The position numbers and the translations under genes were made by a program. From assembly GCA_900545745.1 (NCBI GenBank), contig URAD01000018.1:1-33093 (forward strand): a stretch of 33,093 nt of DNA, given 5' to 3'. Numbering within the stretch: the first letter of the stretch is position 1; each line of letters opens with the position of its first letter. A model generated the notes under the pieces. That model was not told the origin of the DNA. It did not search any database and saw only the letters and a list, made by a program, of their open reading frames with translations. Positions 8,146 to 14,850 of the stretch are shown here, piece by piece. This DNA is from an uncultured Collinsella sp. Its GTDB lineage: Bacteria > Actinomycetota > Coriobacteriia > Coriobacteriales > Coriobacteriaceae.

Positions 8146-8174
8146 ATGCTTTTCCGGGTGGAAGGGAGCGAGCA

Positions 8175-8495
8175 ATGGCGTCTGAGGGCTTTTTTGAACG
8201 GGTGTACGAGGTGGTCGAGCAGATCCCCGAGGGGATGGTCGCCACGTATGGCCAGGTGGCGCTGCTTGCCGGTCGTCCACGAAGTGCGCGGTACGTGGGG
8301 TATGCCCTGCATAGTAATCCGCGCCCCGGCGAGATTCCCTGTCACCGCGTGGTGTTTGCCGACGGGCACATATGCGAGGGCTTCGCTTTTGGCGGTCCCG
8401 ATGCTCAACGTGAGCTTTTGCTAGGGGAAGGTGTGGCGTTTAAGGACGACATGCACGTCGACTTGGCCGCCTGTCGCTGGCCTGCCGGGCTCTAG
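8175..8495 (+). CDS. MGMT-like DNA alkyltransferase C-terminal domain protein
   Basis: A 106-residue protein made of only the DNA-binding and active-site domain of O6-alkylguanine-DNA alkyltransferases. It has VATYGQVALLAG (helix-turn-helix region), the RSARYVGYALHSNP helix, and the methyl-acceptor motif EIPCHRVV with Cys near residue 56. Alkyltransferase-like (ATL) proteins of this size normally carry Trp in place of this Cys. Here the Cys is kept, so it may still accept alkyl groups, or act as a damage sensor. ATG 8175 has GAAGGGA upstream; a longer in-frame version would start inside the preceding hairpin and is unlikely. The C-terminus is short after the active site. Confidence 0.8.
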   Translation: MASEGFFERVYEVVEQIPEGMVATYGQVALLAGRPRSARYVGYALHSNPRPGEIPCHRVVFADGHICEGFAFGGPDAQRELLLGEGVAFKDDMHVDLAACRWPAGL

Positions 8496-8571
8496 CGGTT
8501 CTGCCGTGGCGAAAACCACCACAAAGGCGCCTGTGAACTGCGCCCCGAAACTTGGACTGAATAAATAGCGA

Positions 8572-9375
8572 CTACGCCGCAAGGGCCTGGTTCCGGAACT
8601 CCTCCGGCGTCAGGCCCTTCAATCTTACCTGCCTGCGCCGCGCGTTCCAATGGGCTATGTACTCTTCCAGGTCGCGCTTGAAGTCCCCGAAGCTGCCCCA
8701 CTCCCTGCCGCGGTAGAACTCGTCCTTCACGTGGCCGAAGAGCTGCTCGGTGGCGGCGTTGTCGATGCAGTTCCCCTTGCGCGACATGCTCTGGGTGATG
8801 CCCGCCCCCTCCAGCCTGGAGGTGTAGGACTCGTGCTGGTACTGCCAGCCCATGTCCGAGTGCATGGTCGGCGCCGCCCCGTCGGGCAGGGCCTCGAGGA
8901 GCCGGTCGAGCATCCTGTGCTGCTGGGCGAGGTCCGGTGAGGTCGATATGTCGCTCGCCACGATCTCCTTCGTGCAGAAGTCGAGCACCGGGGCCCAGTA
9001 GGCCTTGGCGCCGGCCACCTTGAACTCGGTGACGTCGGTGCCGAGCTTCTGCCACGGCCCCTCGGCGCCGAAGTCCCTCGCGATGACGTTCTCGAACGTG
9101 CTCCCCACGAGCCCCCTGTAGGAGCTGTACCGGCGACGAGAGCCCCGGCGGCGTATCCCGCACCGGATGCCCATCTCGCGCATCATCTTGAGCACGGTCT
9201 TGTCGGCCACGACCGCGCCCAGCTCGGCGCGCAGGCACATGGCTATCTGCCGGTGCCCGCAGCCGTTGGCGGTGCGCGAGAATATCTCGGCCGCGGCGTC
9301 GCGCAGCTCGGGCCTGGTCGGCCTCCGCGGGTGCGCCAGCGCGTAGTAGTAGGTGGTTTCGACCTCGACCCCCTC
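8572..9375 (-). CDS. IS3-family transposase OrfB (DDE integrase core), made by -1 frameshift
   Basis: The catalytic part of the transposase, about 268 residues from the overlap with orfA. An HTH_21-type region (HPRRPTRPELRDAAAEIF onward) is followed by an rve/DDE core. The first Asp is in LGTDVTEF, the second in TMHSDMGWQY, and the Glu in DNAATEQLFGHVKDEFY exactly 35 residues after the second Asp (DD35E). It ends with the family-typical YIAHWNARRRQVRLKGLTPEEF. It has no convincing start of its own. The start given is the approximate frame-change point; the frame stays open further upstream but that part is antisense noise to orfA. Confidence 0.88.
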   Translation of the reverse strand, partial: EGVEVETTYYYALAHPRRPTRPELRDAAAEIFSRTANGCGHRQIAMCLRAELGAVVADKTVLKMMREMGIRCGIRRRGSRRRYSSYRGLVGSTFENVIARDFGAEGPWQKLGTDVTEFKVAGAKAYWAPVLDFCTKEIVASDISTSPDLAQQHRMLDRLLEALPDGAAPTMHSDMGWQYQHESYTSRLEGAGITQSMSRKGNCIDNAATEQLFGHVKDEFYRGREWGSFGDFKRDLEEYIAHWNARRRQVRLKGLTPEEFRNQALAA

Positions 9376-9743
9376 GGCCTGCCCTTCGGGCGGGGCCGCA
9401 GCGCCTCGGCGCCGCCCTCGCGGTAGAGCCTGCACCAGCGCTCCAGCGGGGACTTCGACCTGATCCCGAACTCGGCCATGGCGTCGGCCTTCGCCATCCC
9501 GCCGTCGACCACGGCCGACGCCGCGGCGACCCTCTGCTCGAATGTGTAACTGGATTGTTTCCCGCCCATGGACAGCAGCGCCTCGCTTCCGAACGCCCGG
9601 TATACCCACTGCCATTCTCTCACGGTCTCGCGGGGGACGGACAGGGCCTCGGCCGCCGGCTTGCAGCCGACGCCGGCGTCGAAGAGCTCGACGGCCCGCC
9701 TCCTGGACTCCAGGTCGTGCTTCACCCTGAGGTCTATACTCAT
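9243..9743 (-). CDS. IS3-family transposase OrfA (helix-turn-helix)
   Basis: The N-terminal DNA-binding subunit. The ATG at 9743 has GGGAGG 7 bases before it. Residues about 10-50 form a helix-turn-helix (RRRAVELFDAGVGCKPAAEA, then VPRETVREWQWVYRAFG), and a second one covers about 65-110. The meaningful part ends near KGRPRGSRSK; beyond that the frame runs on as low-complexity sequence within the orfB overlap. A run of five G (plus-strand C run, 9369-9373) lies in the overlap and is a candidate slippage point for the -1 shift giving a fusion of about 390 residues. Confidence 0.85.
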   Translation of the reverse strand: MSIDLRVKHDLESRRRAVELFDAGVGCKPAAEALSVPRETVREWQWVYRAFGSEALLSMGGKQSSYTFEQRVAAASAVVDGGMAKADAMAEFGIRSKSPLERWCRLYREGGAEALRPRPKGRPRGSRSKPPTTTRWRTRGGRPGPSCATPRPRYSRAPPTAAGTGR

Positions 9744-9811
9744 GGAAAACCTCCCATTTCCCGATGTCCAAGAAATGGGAGGCAGTTCACTGTCCCCTTT
9801 GTGGTGGTTTT

Positions 9812-10084
9812 ACGCTGTAGGTTTACCAGAGCTAACTTATGGAGAAGGTGTGGCGGCGCACTTTGCCGTCAGAAAGTAAACCACGGTGAACTATATTGTA
9901 TTCAGCAACGGAGTAGGCAATAGGCGATGAAAAAGCCTGCCCTGTTGAGTTTGATTCGCATTCCTCCCCTCTGTGCGATTCAACGGTGTACTTCGGGAAC
10001 GGGCCCGCTGGCAACTGACTGCCGGCGGGCCCGTTCCCGTTTATCGGGGGAGTGCAATGGACGGAGCCGAGCTGGTCGGGCTCC
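9812..10084. other. Gene-free stretch with one strong hairpin
   Basis: No convincing gene lies between the IS and trpS. A 63-codon frame starting ATGAAAAAG at 9927 has no good ribosome-binding site and runs through the hairpin, so it is not called. The hairpin (9995-10012 with 10021-10038) has 18-bp arms with one G-T pair, reading GGGAACGGGCCCGCTGGC, and is followed by GTTT. It looks like a terminator without an obvious gene in front of it. Confidence 0.5.
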
Positions 10085-10112
10085 AAAAAAGGCGGACGCC
10101 GTAGCGCCCGCC
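10085..10112 (-). terminator. Intrinsic terminator of trpS
   Basis: On the minus strand GGCGGGCGC pairs with GCGTCCGCC (one G-T), followed by six T (plus-strand A run 10085-10090). It lies 36 bases after the trpS stop. Confidence 0.85.
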
Positions 10113-10147
10113 CCATAACAATCGAAAGCTCAAGCCAGCAGATCGGT

Positions 10148-11197
10148 CTAGTACACCATGCCCATGGCGTCCCGAACCTCGGCCAGGGTCTGCTCGGCGA
10201 TCTCGTTGGCACGACGGTTGCCCTCGTGCAGCACGTCCTTCACATAGTCCAGATCGTTCTCGTAGCGCTGGCGACGCTCGCGGATCGGCGCAAAGTACTC
10301 GTTGACGGCCTCGGTCACGTACTTCTTGAGCTGGCCGGAGCCGCCCATGCCAATCTCCTCGGCAATCTCGACCTCGGATCGGCCGGTGCAGATGGCAGCC
10401 GTCGAAAGCAGGCCGGACACGCCGGGGCGGTTCTCGGGGTCGAACGTGATCATGCGCTCGGAGTCGGTCTGGCTCTTCTTGATGCGCTTGGCCGTCTCCT
10501 CGGCGGTCATCGAGATATTGATGGCGTTGCCGTAGCTCTTGCTCATCTTGCGGCCGTCCAGGCCGGGCAGCAGCGGGGTCTCGGACAGCAGCGCCTCGAC
10601 CTCGGGGAACACCTTGCCGTAACGGTTGTTAAAGCGGCGGGCGATGGTGCGGGTGAGCTCGATGTGCGGCAGCTGGTCGCGACCGACCGGCACCACGTTG
10701 CCCTTGCAGAACAGGATGTCGCAGGCCTGGTGCACCGGATAGGTGAGCAGAAGGCCGGTAAGCTCGTGGCCCGAGGCCTCCATCTCGGCCTTGACGGTGG
10801 GGTTGCGCGCCAGCTCTGCCTCGGACACCAGCGACAGGAACGGCAGCATGAGCTGGTTGGCAGCGGGCACGGCAGAGTGTGCGTAGATCATGGTCTTGTC
10901 GGGGTCGATGCCGCAGGCAAGGTAGTCCATGACCATGTTGTACACGTTGTCCTGGATGTGCTCGGTGGTGTCGCGGTCGGTGATGACCTGGTAGTCGGCA
11001 ATGAGCACGTTGGTCTTGGCGCCCATGTTCTGCAGCTCGACGCGGCCCTTAAGGGTGCCAAAGTAGTGGCCCAGGTGCAGGCGGCCGGTCGGGCGGTCAC
11101 CGGTGAGCATGGTGAACTTCTCGGGCGTCTTGGCCAGGCCCTCGCGAATGGCATTGCTCTTCTGCAGCGCGACTTCGTAGCTGTTCTCGTTTGGCAT
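10148..11197 (-). CDS. trpS: Tryptophanyl-tRNA synthetase
   Basis: A 349-residue class I aminoacyl-tRNA synthetase that charges tRNA(Trp). The HIGH-type motif is HLGH at residues 41-44, preceded by TGDRPTGRL. DYQVITDRD, LLTYPVHQACDILF and PVGRDQLPHIELTR are family stretches, and the KMSKS motif is intact (DGRKMSKSYGN, near 216-220). ATG 11197 has AGGAG 6 bases upstream and gives the standard length; a long in-frame upstream extension is non-homologous. No T-box-like leader is evident in the 160 bases upstream, so its regulation is not visible. Confidence 0.96.
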   Translation of the reverse strand: MPNENSYEVALQKSNAIREGLAKTPEKFTMLTGDRPTGRLHLGHYFGTLKGRVELQNMGAKTNVLIADYQVITDRDTTEHIQDNVYNMVMDYLACGIDPDKTMIYAHSAVPAANQLMLPFLSLVSEAELARNPTVKAEMEASGHELTGLLLTYPVHQACDILFCKGNVVPVGRDQLPHIELTRTIARRFNNRYGKVFPEVEALLSETPLLPGLDGRKMSKSYGNAINISMTAEETAKRIKKSQTDSERMITFDPENRPGVSGLLSTAAICTGRSEVEIAEEIGMGGSGQLKKYVTEAVNEYFAPIRERRQRYENDLDYVKDVLHEGNRRANEIAEQTLAEVRDAMGMVY

Positions 11198-11357
11198 GAT
11201 TGCTCCTAACGTATGCGAATTGGTCAAGATGATAGCGCGTTTATTGAAAGGGATGGGGCGTAAGTAGGCGAGGGGCGGGAGAGGGGTGGCTTGTGCGATG
11301 GGCGCGGCGCGGCCGCGCTTGGCCAACGGTGCCTTGGCACATCCTCGGCAGCTTGCC

Positions 11358-12557
11358 CTAGAGCTTGTGGTGGCGCTCTTCTTTGCGCTCCTCGGCTGCC
11401 TGCTCCTCCTGCTTAAAAGCGGGGTCGTCGGGGGTGACCAGCTCATCTTCGTGCGTGCGCTTGTTGTAATGGTGGCGCAGCACGGGCTCAAACAGATGTA
11501 GATGCTTGGCGAAGGCCGCCGAGCCAATGGCGAGCACGGTAAAAATGAGCACGCGCATGGGCACCTCGACCTGATTGATGGCGGCGGCGCCGGCCGAAAG
11601 CATGATGCACCAGGCATAGATGAGCAGCACGGCCTGTTTTTGGTTGTAGCCTTCTTGGATCAAGCGGTGGTGGATGTGGCCCTTGTCGGCCTGCCCGATG
11701 CTAATGTGGGCGCGCTTGCGGCGCACAATGGCGCTAAACGTGTCGATGATGGGCACGCCGGCAACGATGAGCGGGATGATAAGCGAGGTGAGTGCGGCGG
11801 TGCGGCTCACGTTGAGCAGCGAGATGGAGCCCAGCGCAAAGCCCAAAAGCAGCGACCCCGAGTCGCCCAAGAAGATGCTTGCGGGGTTGAAGTTGTAGTG
11901 CAAAAAGGCCAGACAGGCGCCAAAGAGCGCAATAGAGAGCGCGGCGGCGTCGATGCGGCCCGAGAGCACAGCCATCGAAAACATGGTGAACGACGCGATG
12001 CCGCAGATGCCCGTGGCCAAGCCGTCGAGGCCGTCGATGAGGTTAATGATGTTGGTGAATGCCACCAGATAGATCACGGTAATGGGGTAGGCGAGCCATC
12101 CGAGCATAATCTCGCCGGGAGCAAACGGGTTGACGATGACGCCGATTTTTAGGCCGCCGATACAGGCGATGAGCGCGGCGAGGACCTGTCCGGCCAGCTT
12201 TTGCTTGGGCGTGAGCTGGAAGACGTCGTCGATAGCGCCGGTCGCAAAGATGACGGTAAAGGAGAGCGCCAGCATGGGATAGCTAATGTGAAGGCGCGGG
12301 TGCGGCACCAGGACGGGTGGCCAGCCTAGGTACCAGGTGCCTAGGATTTGCACAATGCAGGCAACGACCAGGCCCAAAAACACCGCCGTTCCGCCCAAAC
12401 GCGGGATGGGCTTGAGGTTGATGCGGCGCTTGGAAGGGTAGTCGACGGCATCGAGCTTAATTGCCAAGCGCTTGACCAGGGGCACCGCGAGGAAGGTCGT
12501 GATAAAGGCCGCCGCTGCCACGCATAGGTACGGTATGTAGCTCGGGGATGAAGCCAT
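11358..12557 (-). CDS. tagO: Undecaprenyl-phosphate GlcNAc-1-phosphate transferase (TagO/WecA type)
   Basis: A 399-residue polytopic membrane enzyme with about 11 membrane segments. It transfers GlcNAc-1-phosphate to undecaprenyl phosphate, the first step in building wall teichoic-acid linkage units or other lipid-linked polysaccharides. Motifs are GAIDDVFQL (Asp pair, Mg binding), NIINLIDGLDGLATG, ASIFLGDSGSLLLGF and the HIHHR motif that separates this subgroup from MraY. The C-terminus ends in a charged tail (EEQAAEERKEERHHKL). ATG 12557 (MASSPSYIPYL) is chosen because the first membrane helix follows at once. The site before it is poor, and an in-frame ATG at 12629 is an alternative. The choice of tagO over wecA is by Gram-positive context only. 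Confidence 0.87.
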   Translation of the reverse strand: MASSPSYIPYLCVAAAAFITTFLAVPLVKRLAIKLDAVDYPSKRRINLKPIPRLGGTAVFLGLVVACIVQILGTWYLGWPPVLVPHPRLHISYPMLALSFTVIFATGAIDDVFQLTPKQKLAGQVLAALIACIGGLKIGVIVNPFAPGEIMLGWLAYPITVIYLVAFTNIINLIDGLDGLATGICGIASFTMFSMAVLSGRIDAAALSIALFGACLAFLHYNFNPASIFLGDSGSLLLGFALGSISLLNVSRTAALTSLIIPLIVAGVPIIDTFSAIVRRKRAHISIGQADKGHIHHRLIQEGYNQKQAVLLIYAWCIMLSAGAAAINQVEVPMRVLIFTVLAIGSAAFAKHLHLFEPVLRHHYNKRTHEDELVTPDDPAFKQEEQAAEERKEERHHKL

Positions 12558-12760
12558 GAATCTAAAAACCGCCAAGCGTCGAAGGAAAAGGTCAAAGGTT
12601 GCTACGCGGAAATGGCATAGCTGTCCCATGATACTCGACCGAGGGGGGTGCGGAGGTTTGCACCGTGCGATTATCACGCGCATACCAGATATTGGAATGT
12701 TGTCGATGGCTTGTCGGGATGCCGGCGGGGATCCATATGGACTGTATGGTGATTTTCGGC

Positions 12761-12930
12761 AAAAGAAAACCACCCCCCACGTTACGAAAATGAACCCACC
12801 TAAAACAGGTGGGTGCCCTCATCGACTGTTCCAGCGTCCTTAACAACGAAGGATACCTGTACTAGGCACGACTGTGTGGGCTCCCTAAATAAACGCGACG
12901 GTTCACCCAGTTGCTCCGCGGGGGGCGGAA
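12761..12930 (-). ncRNA. ssrS: Candidate 6S-like small RNA
   Basis: On the minus strand a 5' segment CCGCCCCCCGC (plus 12918-12928) can pair with GTGGGGGGTGG (plus 12770-12780), closing a domain of about 160 nt. It is followed by TTTTCTTTT. Inside, near the 3' side, is the stable hairpin CACCCACCTGTTTTAGGTGGGT, reported here as arms CCCACCT/AGGTGGG at plus 12795-12812, plus a TCCTT/AAGGA hairpin in the middle. Closing stem, open central region and size of about 170 nt fit 6S RNA, which binds the housekeeping RNA polymerase. A TATGAT box lies just upstream on the same strand. The identity rests on shape, not on alignment. Confidence 0.45.
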
Positions 12931-12968
12931 TAACTACATCATAAAGCGGCACTTTATCGATTCCAGTC

Positions 12969-12997
12969 TTGACATTACAAAAATCGTGTCGGACGAT
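12969..12997 (+). promoter_or_regulatory. Promoter candidate for the radical SAM gene
   Basis: A perfect -35 hexamer TTGACA (12969-12974), a 17-base spacer and GACGAT (12992-12997) as a weak -10. It lies about 85 bases before the start at 13082 and diverges from the 6S-like RNA. Confidence 0.45.
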
Positions 12998-13081
12998 TAC
13001 GGCGCCTTAGGGACGGAGCCGTCTACCCGGTCTGGCCCTTTACGTTTGAGCTGCTGAATCGTTGTTTTGGAGCATGTTTTT

Positions 13082-14020
13082 ATGCCGACGTCGTTGACCG
13101 AACTTTTTTCGCCCGCCTGCCATTTGTGTCCGCGCCGTTGCGGTGCGGCGCGCGATGAGGGCGCGCACGGCGTCTGCGGTGCTAACGACACGCTCAAGGT
13201 GGCCCGCGCCGCGCTTCATATGTGGGAGGAGCCGCCTATCTCGGGCGAGGCCGGTTCGGGCGCGATCTTCTTTAGCGGTTGCTCGCTTAAATGTATCTAC
13301 TGCCAGAACCACGAGATCTCGACCGGCAATTTTGGCCTTGAGATTTCGCCTGAGCGCCTGGTCGAGATTATGCTGGAACTGCAGGACCAGGGTGCCAACA
13401 ACATCAATTTGGTGACGGCGACGCACTATGCGCACCTGTTGCCTGCCGTGATTGCCGCGGCACGGGCGCGCGGACTGGTTATCCCGATCGTCTACAACAC
13501 GAGTGGTTACGAGCGCGCGAGTGCCGTGGCGGCGCTGGGCGACCTGGTCGATGTGTGGCTTACCGACTTTAAATATGCCAATGCCGGGCTTGCGCAGTCG
13601 CTCTCTCATATAAAGGACTACCCACGTGTGGCCGTGTCAGGCCTGGCTCAGATGGCGCGCGAGATCGAGCGCCGCGGGGGAGAGATGGTGGATGAGGGCG
13701 GGCTCATGAAGCGCGGCATGATTGTGCGCCATCTGGTACTGCCGGGACATGCAGACGATTCGTGTCGCGTGCTGGACCTGGTGTGGCAGACGGTGGGCGA
13801 TGTGCCGATCTCGGTCATGAACCAGTACACGCCCAATGCACTTATGCGCGAGCAGGGCGGCGACCTGGCGCGTGCCGTGACGCGCGAGGAGTACGAGCAG
13901 GTGCTCGACCATGCCGACGACCTGGGTTTTACGACGATGTTCTGGCAAGAGGGCGGCGCGGTAGACGAGAGCTTCACCCCGGCCTTCGACACCACCGGTG
14001 TTCTTACCAGCGCAAAGTAG
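13082..14020 (+). CDS. PflX-type radical SAM protein (COG1313)
   Basis: A 312-residue radical SAM protein related to pyruvate formate-lyase activating enzymes. The N-terminus has the extra cysteine motif ACHLCPRRCGA and a later VCGAN. The radical SAM cluster motif CSLKCIYCQN has Cys at about 67, 71 and 74, preceded by SGAIFFSGC. NNINLVTATHYAHLLP, IPIVYNTSGYE and LTDFKYA are family stretches. The substrate of PflX-type proteins is not established. ATG 13082 has GGAG 9 bases upstream; a TTG at 13067 would overlap that site. It stands alone, with no glycyl-radical enzyme gene nearby. Confidence 0.88.
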   Translation: MPTSLTELFSPACHLCPRRCGAARDEGAHGVCGANDTLKVARAALHMWEEPPISGEAGSGAIFFSGCSLKCIYCQNHEISTGNFGLEISPERLVEIMLELQDQGANNINLVTATHYAHLLPAVIAAARARGLVIPIVYNTSGYERASAVAALGDLVDVWLTDFKYANAGLAQSLSHIKDYPRVAVSGLAQMAREIERRGGEMVDEGGLMKRGMIVRHLVLPGHADDSCRVLDLVWQTVGDVPISVMNQYTPNALMREQGGDLARAVTREEYEQVLDHADDLGFTTMFWQEGGAVDESFTPAFDTTGVLTSAK

Positions 14021-14029
14021 TGCGTTCGT

Positions 14030-14065
14030 CGATGATTTTTCTGGGACGGGGATAAAAAATCATCG
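14030..14065. other. Inverted repeat after the radical SAM gene
   Basis: CGATGATTTTT (14030-14040) and AAAAATCATCG (14055-14065) form an 11-bp perfect stem 9 bases after the stop. No T-run follows on the plus strand beyond the stem, so it is a possible but imperfect terminator. Confidence 0.5.
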
Positions 14066-14129
14066 AGAGGATCGCCTGTTCGAAAAGTTGCCAAAATAGC
14101 CGCGCCCCAAAAAGACTGGTTATTGGGCG

Positions 14130-14157
14130 TTGACAGTTGGCGAGCCGTAGGTAAAAT
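14130..14157 (+). promoter_or_regulatory. Promoter of tRNA-Ala
   Basis: TTGACA (14130-14135), 16-base spacer, TAAAAT (14152-14157), ending 13 bases before the mature tRNA 5' end. This is close to the sigma-70-type consensus. Confidence 0.8.
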
Positions 14158-14170
14158 ATCGACTTGTCCT

Positions 14171-14243
14171 GGGGACGTAGCTCAGTTGGGAGAGCGCTGC
14201 CGTCGCATGGCAGAGGCCGAGGGTTCGACTCCCTTCGTCTCCA
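14171..14243 (+). tRNA. tRNA-Ala (anticodon CGC)
   Basis: A complete cloverleaf: acceptor GGGGACG/CGTCTCC, D-arm GCTC/GAGC, anticodon stem CTGCC/GGCAG with loop GTCGCAT (anticodon CGC), and T-arm GAGGG/CCCTT around TTCGACT. The G3-U70 pair, the alanine identity element, is present. The 3' CCA is not encoded. A strong promoter lies upstream and a terminator downstream. Confidence 0.95.
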
Positions 14244-14257
14244 CCCTTGGATTTGAT

Positions 14258-14289
14258 AAGCCGCTGACATTGTGTCGGCGGCTTTTTTT
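14258..14289 (+). terminator. Intrinsic terminator of tRNA-Ala
   Basis: AAGCCGCTGACA (14258-14269) pairs with TGTCGGCGGCTT (14273-14284) with one G-T, followed by a T-run to 14289. It ends only 4 bases before the Shine-Dalgarno of the next gene, so that gene is either read through from here or has a promoter overlapping the tRNA. Confidence 0.85.
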
Positions 14290-14307
14290 AAAAGAAAGGG
14301 CTATACC

Positions 14308-14766
14308 ATGGCCGAGCTTGAGTCCCAACCATTGTCCGACGAGGAGCGCGCCGAGTTGGAAGAGCTCCGCGCTGAGAAGGCCCGCCGCGAGGCTCGGGAA
14401 GAGGCCCGTCGCGAGCGTGAGGAGCTGGCTGCCCTGCGCGCCGAGCGTGCGAAGGCCGAGGAGGTCGCCTCGAACGCCGCATCCGAGCGCAAGCCCGCAC
14501 CCGCACCCAAGCCCGCTGCTGCGAAGCCTGTACCCGCCGCGCCCAAACCTCAGCCTAAAAAGGCCGCTCGTCCCAAGTCCGTCGAGCCCAAGCCGAGCCG
14601 TGACGAGATGACCTTTGCCCAGCGCATGGTTACCTCCAAGGAACCTACGGGCGAGAACGAGATCCCTGGCATGGCGCCGGCTCAAAAAATCATCATTGTC
14701 CTTGCCCTCATCGCGTTTGTCATCTTTATGGGCTACACGATCCTGACCAGCATGGGCCTGCTCTAA
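14308..14766 (+). CDS. Small coiled-coil protein with C-terminal membrane anchor, unknown function
   Basis: 152 residues; family not recognised. Residues about 10-60 are a charged Glu/Arg/Ala-rich helix that looks like a coiled coil (DEERAELEELRAEK and on). About 65-105 is a Pro/Ala/Lys-rich linker, then a short polar stretch (DEMTFAQRMVTSKEPTGENE). About 128-148 is a single membrane helix (IIIVLALIAFVIFMGYTILT) at the extreme C-terminus. This layout suggests a tail-anchored protein with its body in the cytoplasm. The ATG follows AGAAAGGG with good spacing. It lies 84 bases before pncB and may be co-transcribed with it. The low-complexity linker limits any homology claim. Confidence 0.7.
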   Translation: MAELESQPLSDEERAELEELRAEKARREAREEARREREELAALRAERAKAEEVASNAASERKPAPAPKPAAAKPVPAAPKPQPKKAARPKSVEPKPSRDEMTFAQRMVTSKEPTGENEIPGMAPAQKIIIVLALIAFVIFMGYTILTSMGLL

Positions 14767-14850
14767 CCTATTTGCATCGGGCGTTATGTCCGCATCCTCT
14801 GCTCTCGTCTAACCCTCAAATTCTGTACCACACATCCGAAAGGTCGCCCC

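Larger units (their letters stand above)
8534..9789 (-). mobile_element. IS3-family insertion sequence, complete, 1256 bp
   Basis: The element begins TGAACTGC and ends GCAGTTCA. Its 24-bp terminal inverted repeats (8534-8557 and 9766-9789) match at 18 of 24 positions, including the outer 8 and the inner CTTGGAC. It is flanked by a 3-bp direct repeat CTG (8531-8533 and 9790-9792), the target duplication expected for this family. It carries two overlapping minus-strand frames, orfA and orfB, in a -1 relation. Both ends, the duplication and the DDE residues are intact, so it may be active and recent. Confidence 0.92.
8512..9811. repeat. ACCACC-family hairpin split by an insertion sequence
   Basis: The left arm AAAACCACCACAAAGG is at 8512-8527 and its exact complement at 9796-9811. 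With the IS and one target copy removed, the site reads as a normal copy of the family with loop CGCCTGTC. The hairpin would have been the terminator of the MGMT-like gene, now displaced by 1.26 kb. Confidence 0.85.

Noticed and set aside
8107..9811. CRISPR array from the repeated CACCACAAAG words
   Set aside because: Copies are palindromic, hundreds of bases apart, in both orientations and placed behind different genes; no regular spacers and no cas genes.
9927..10118. Small gene starting ATGAAAAAG between the IS and trpS
   Set aside because: No good Shine-Dalgarno, and the frame runs through a strong hairpin with composition unlike a protein.
10052..11209. A 385-codon plus-strand frame over trpS
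   Set aside because: Antisense to a clear tRNA synthetase with HIGH and KMSKS motifs; no supporting signals.
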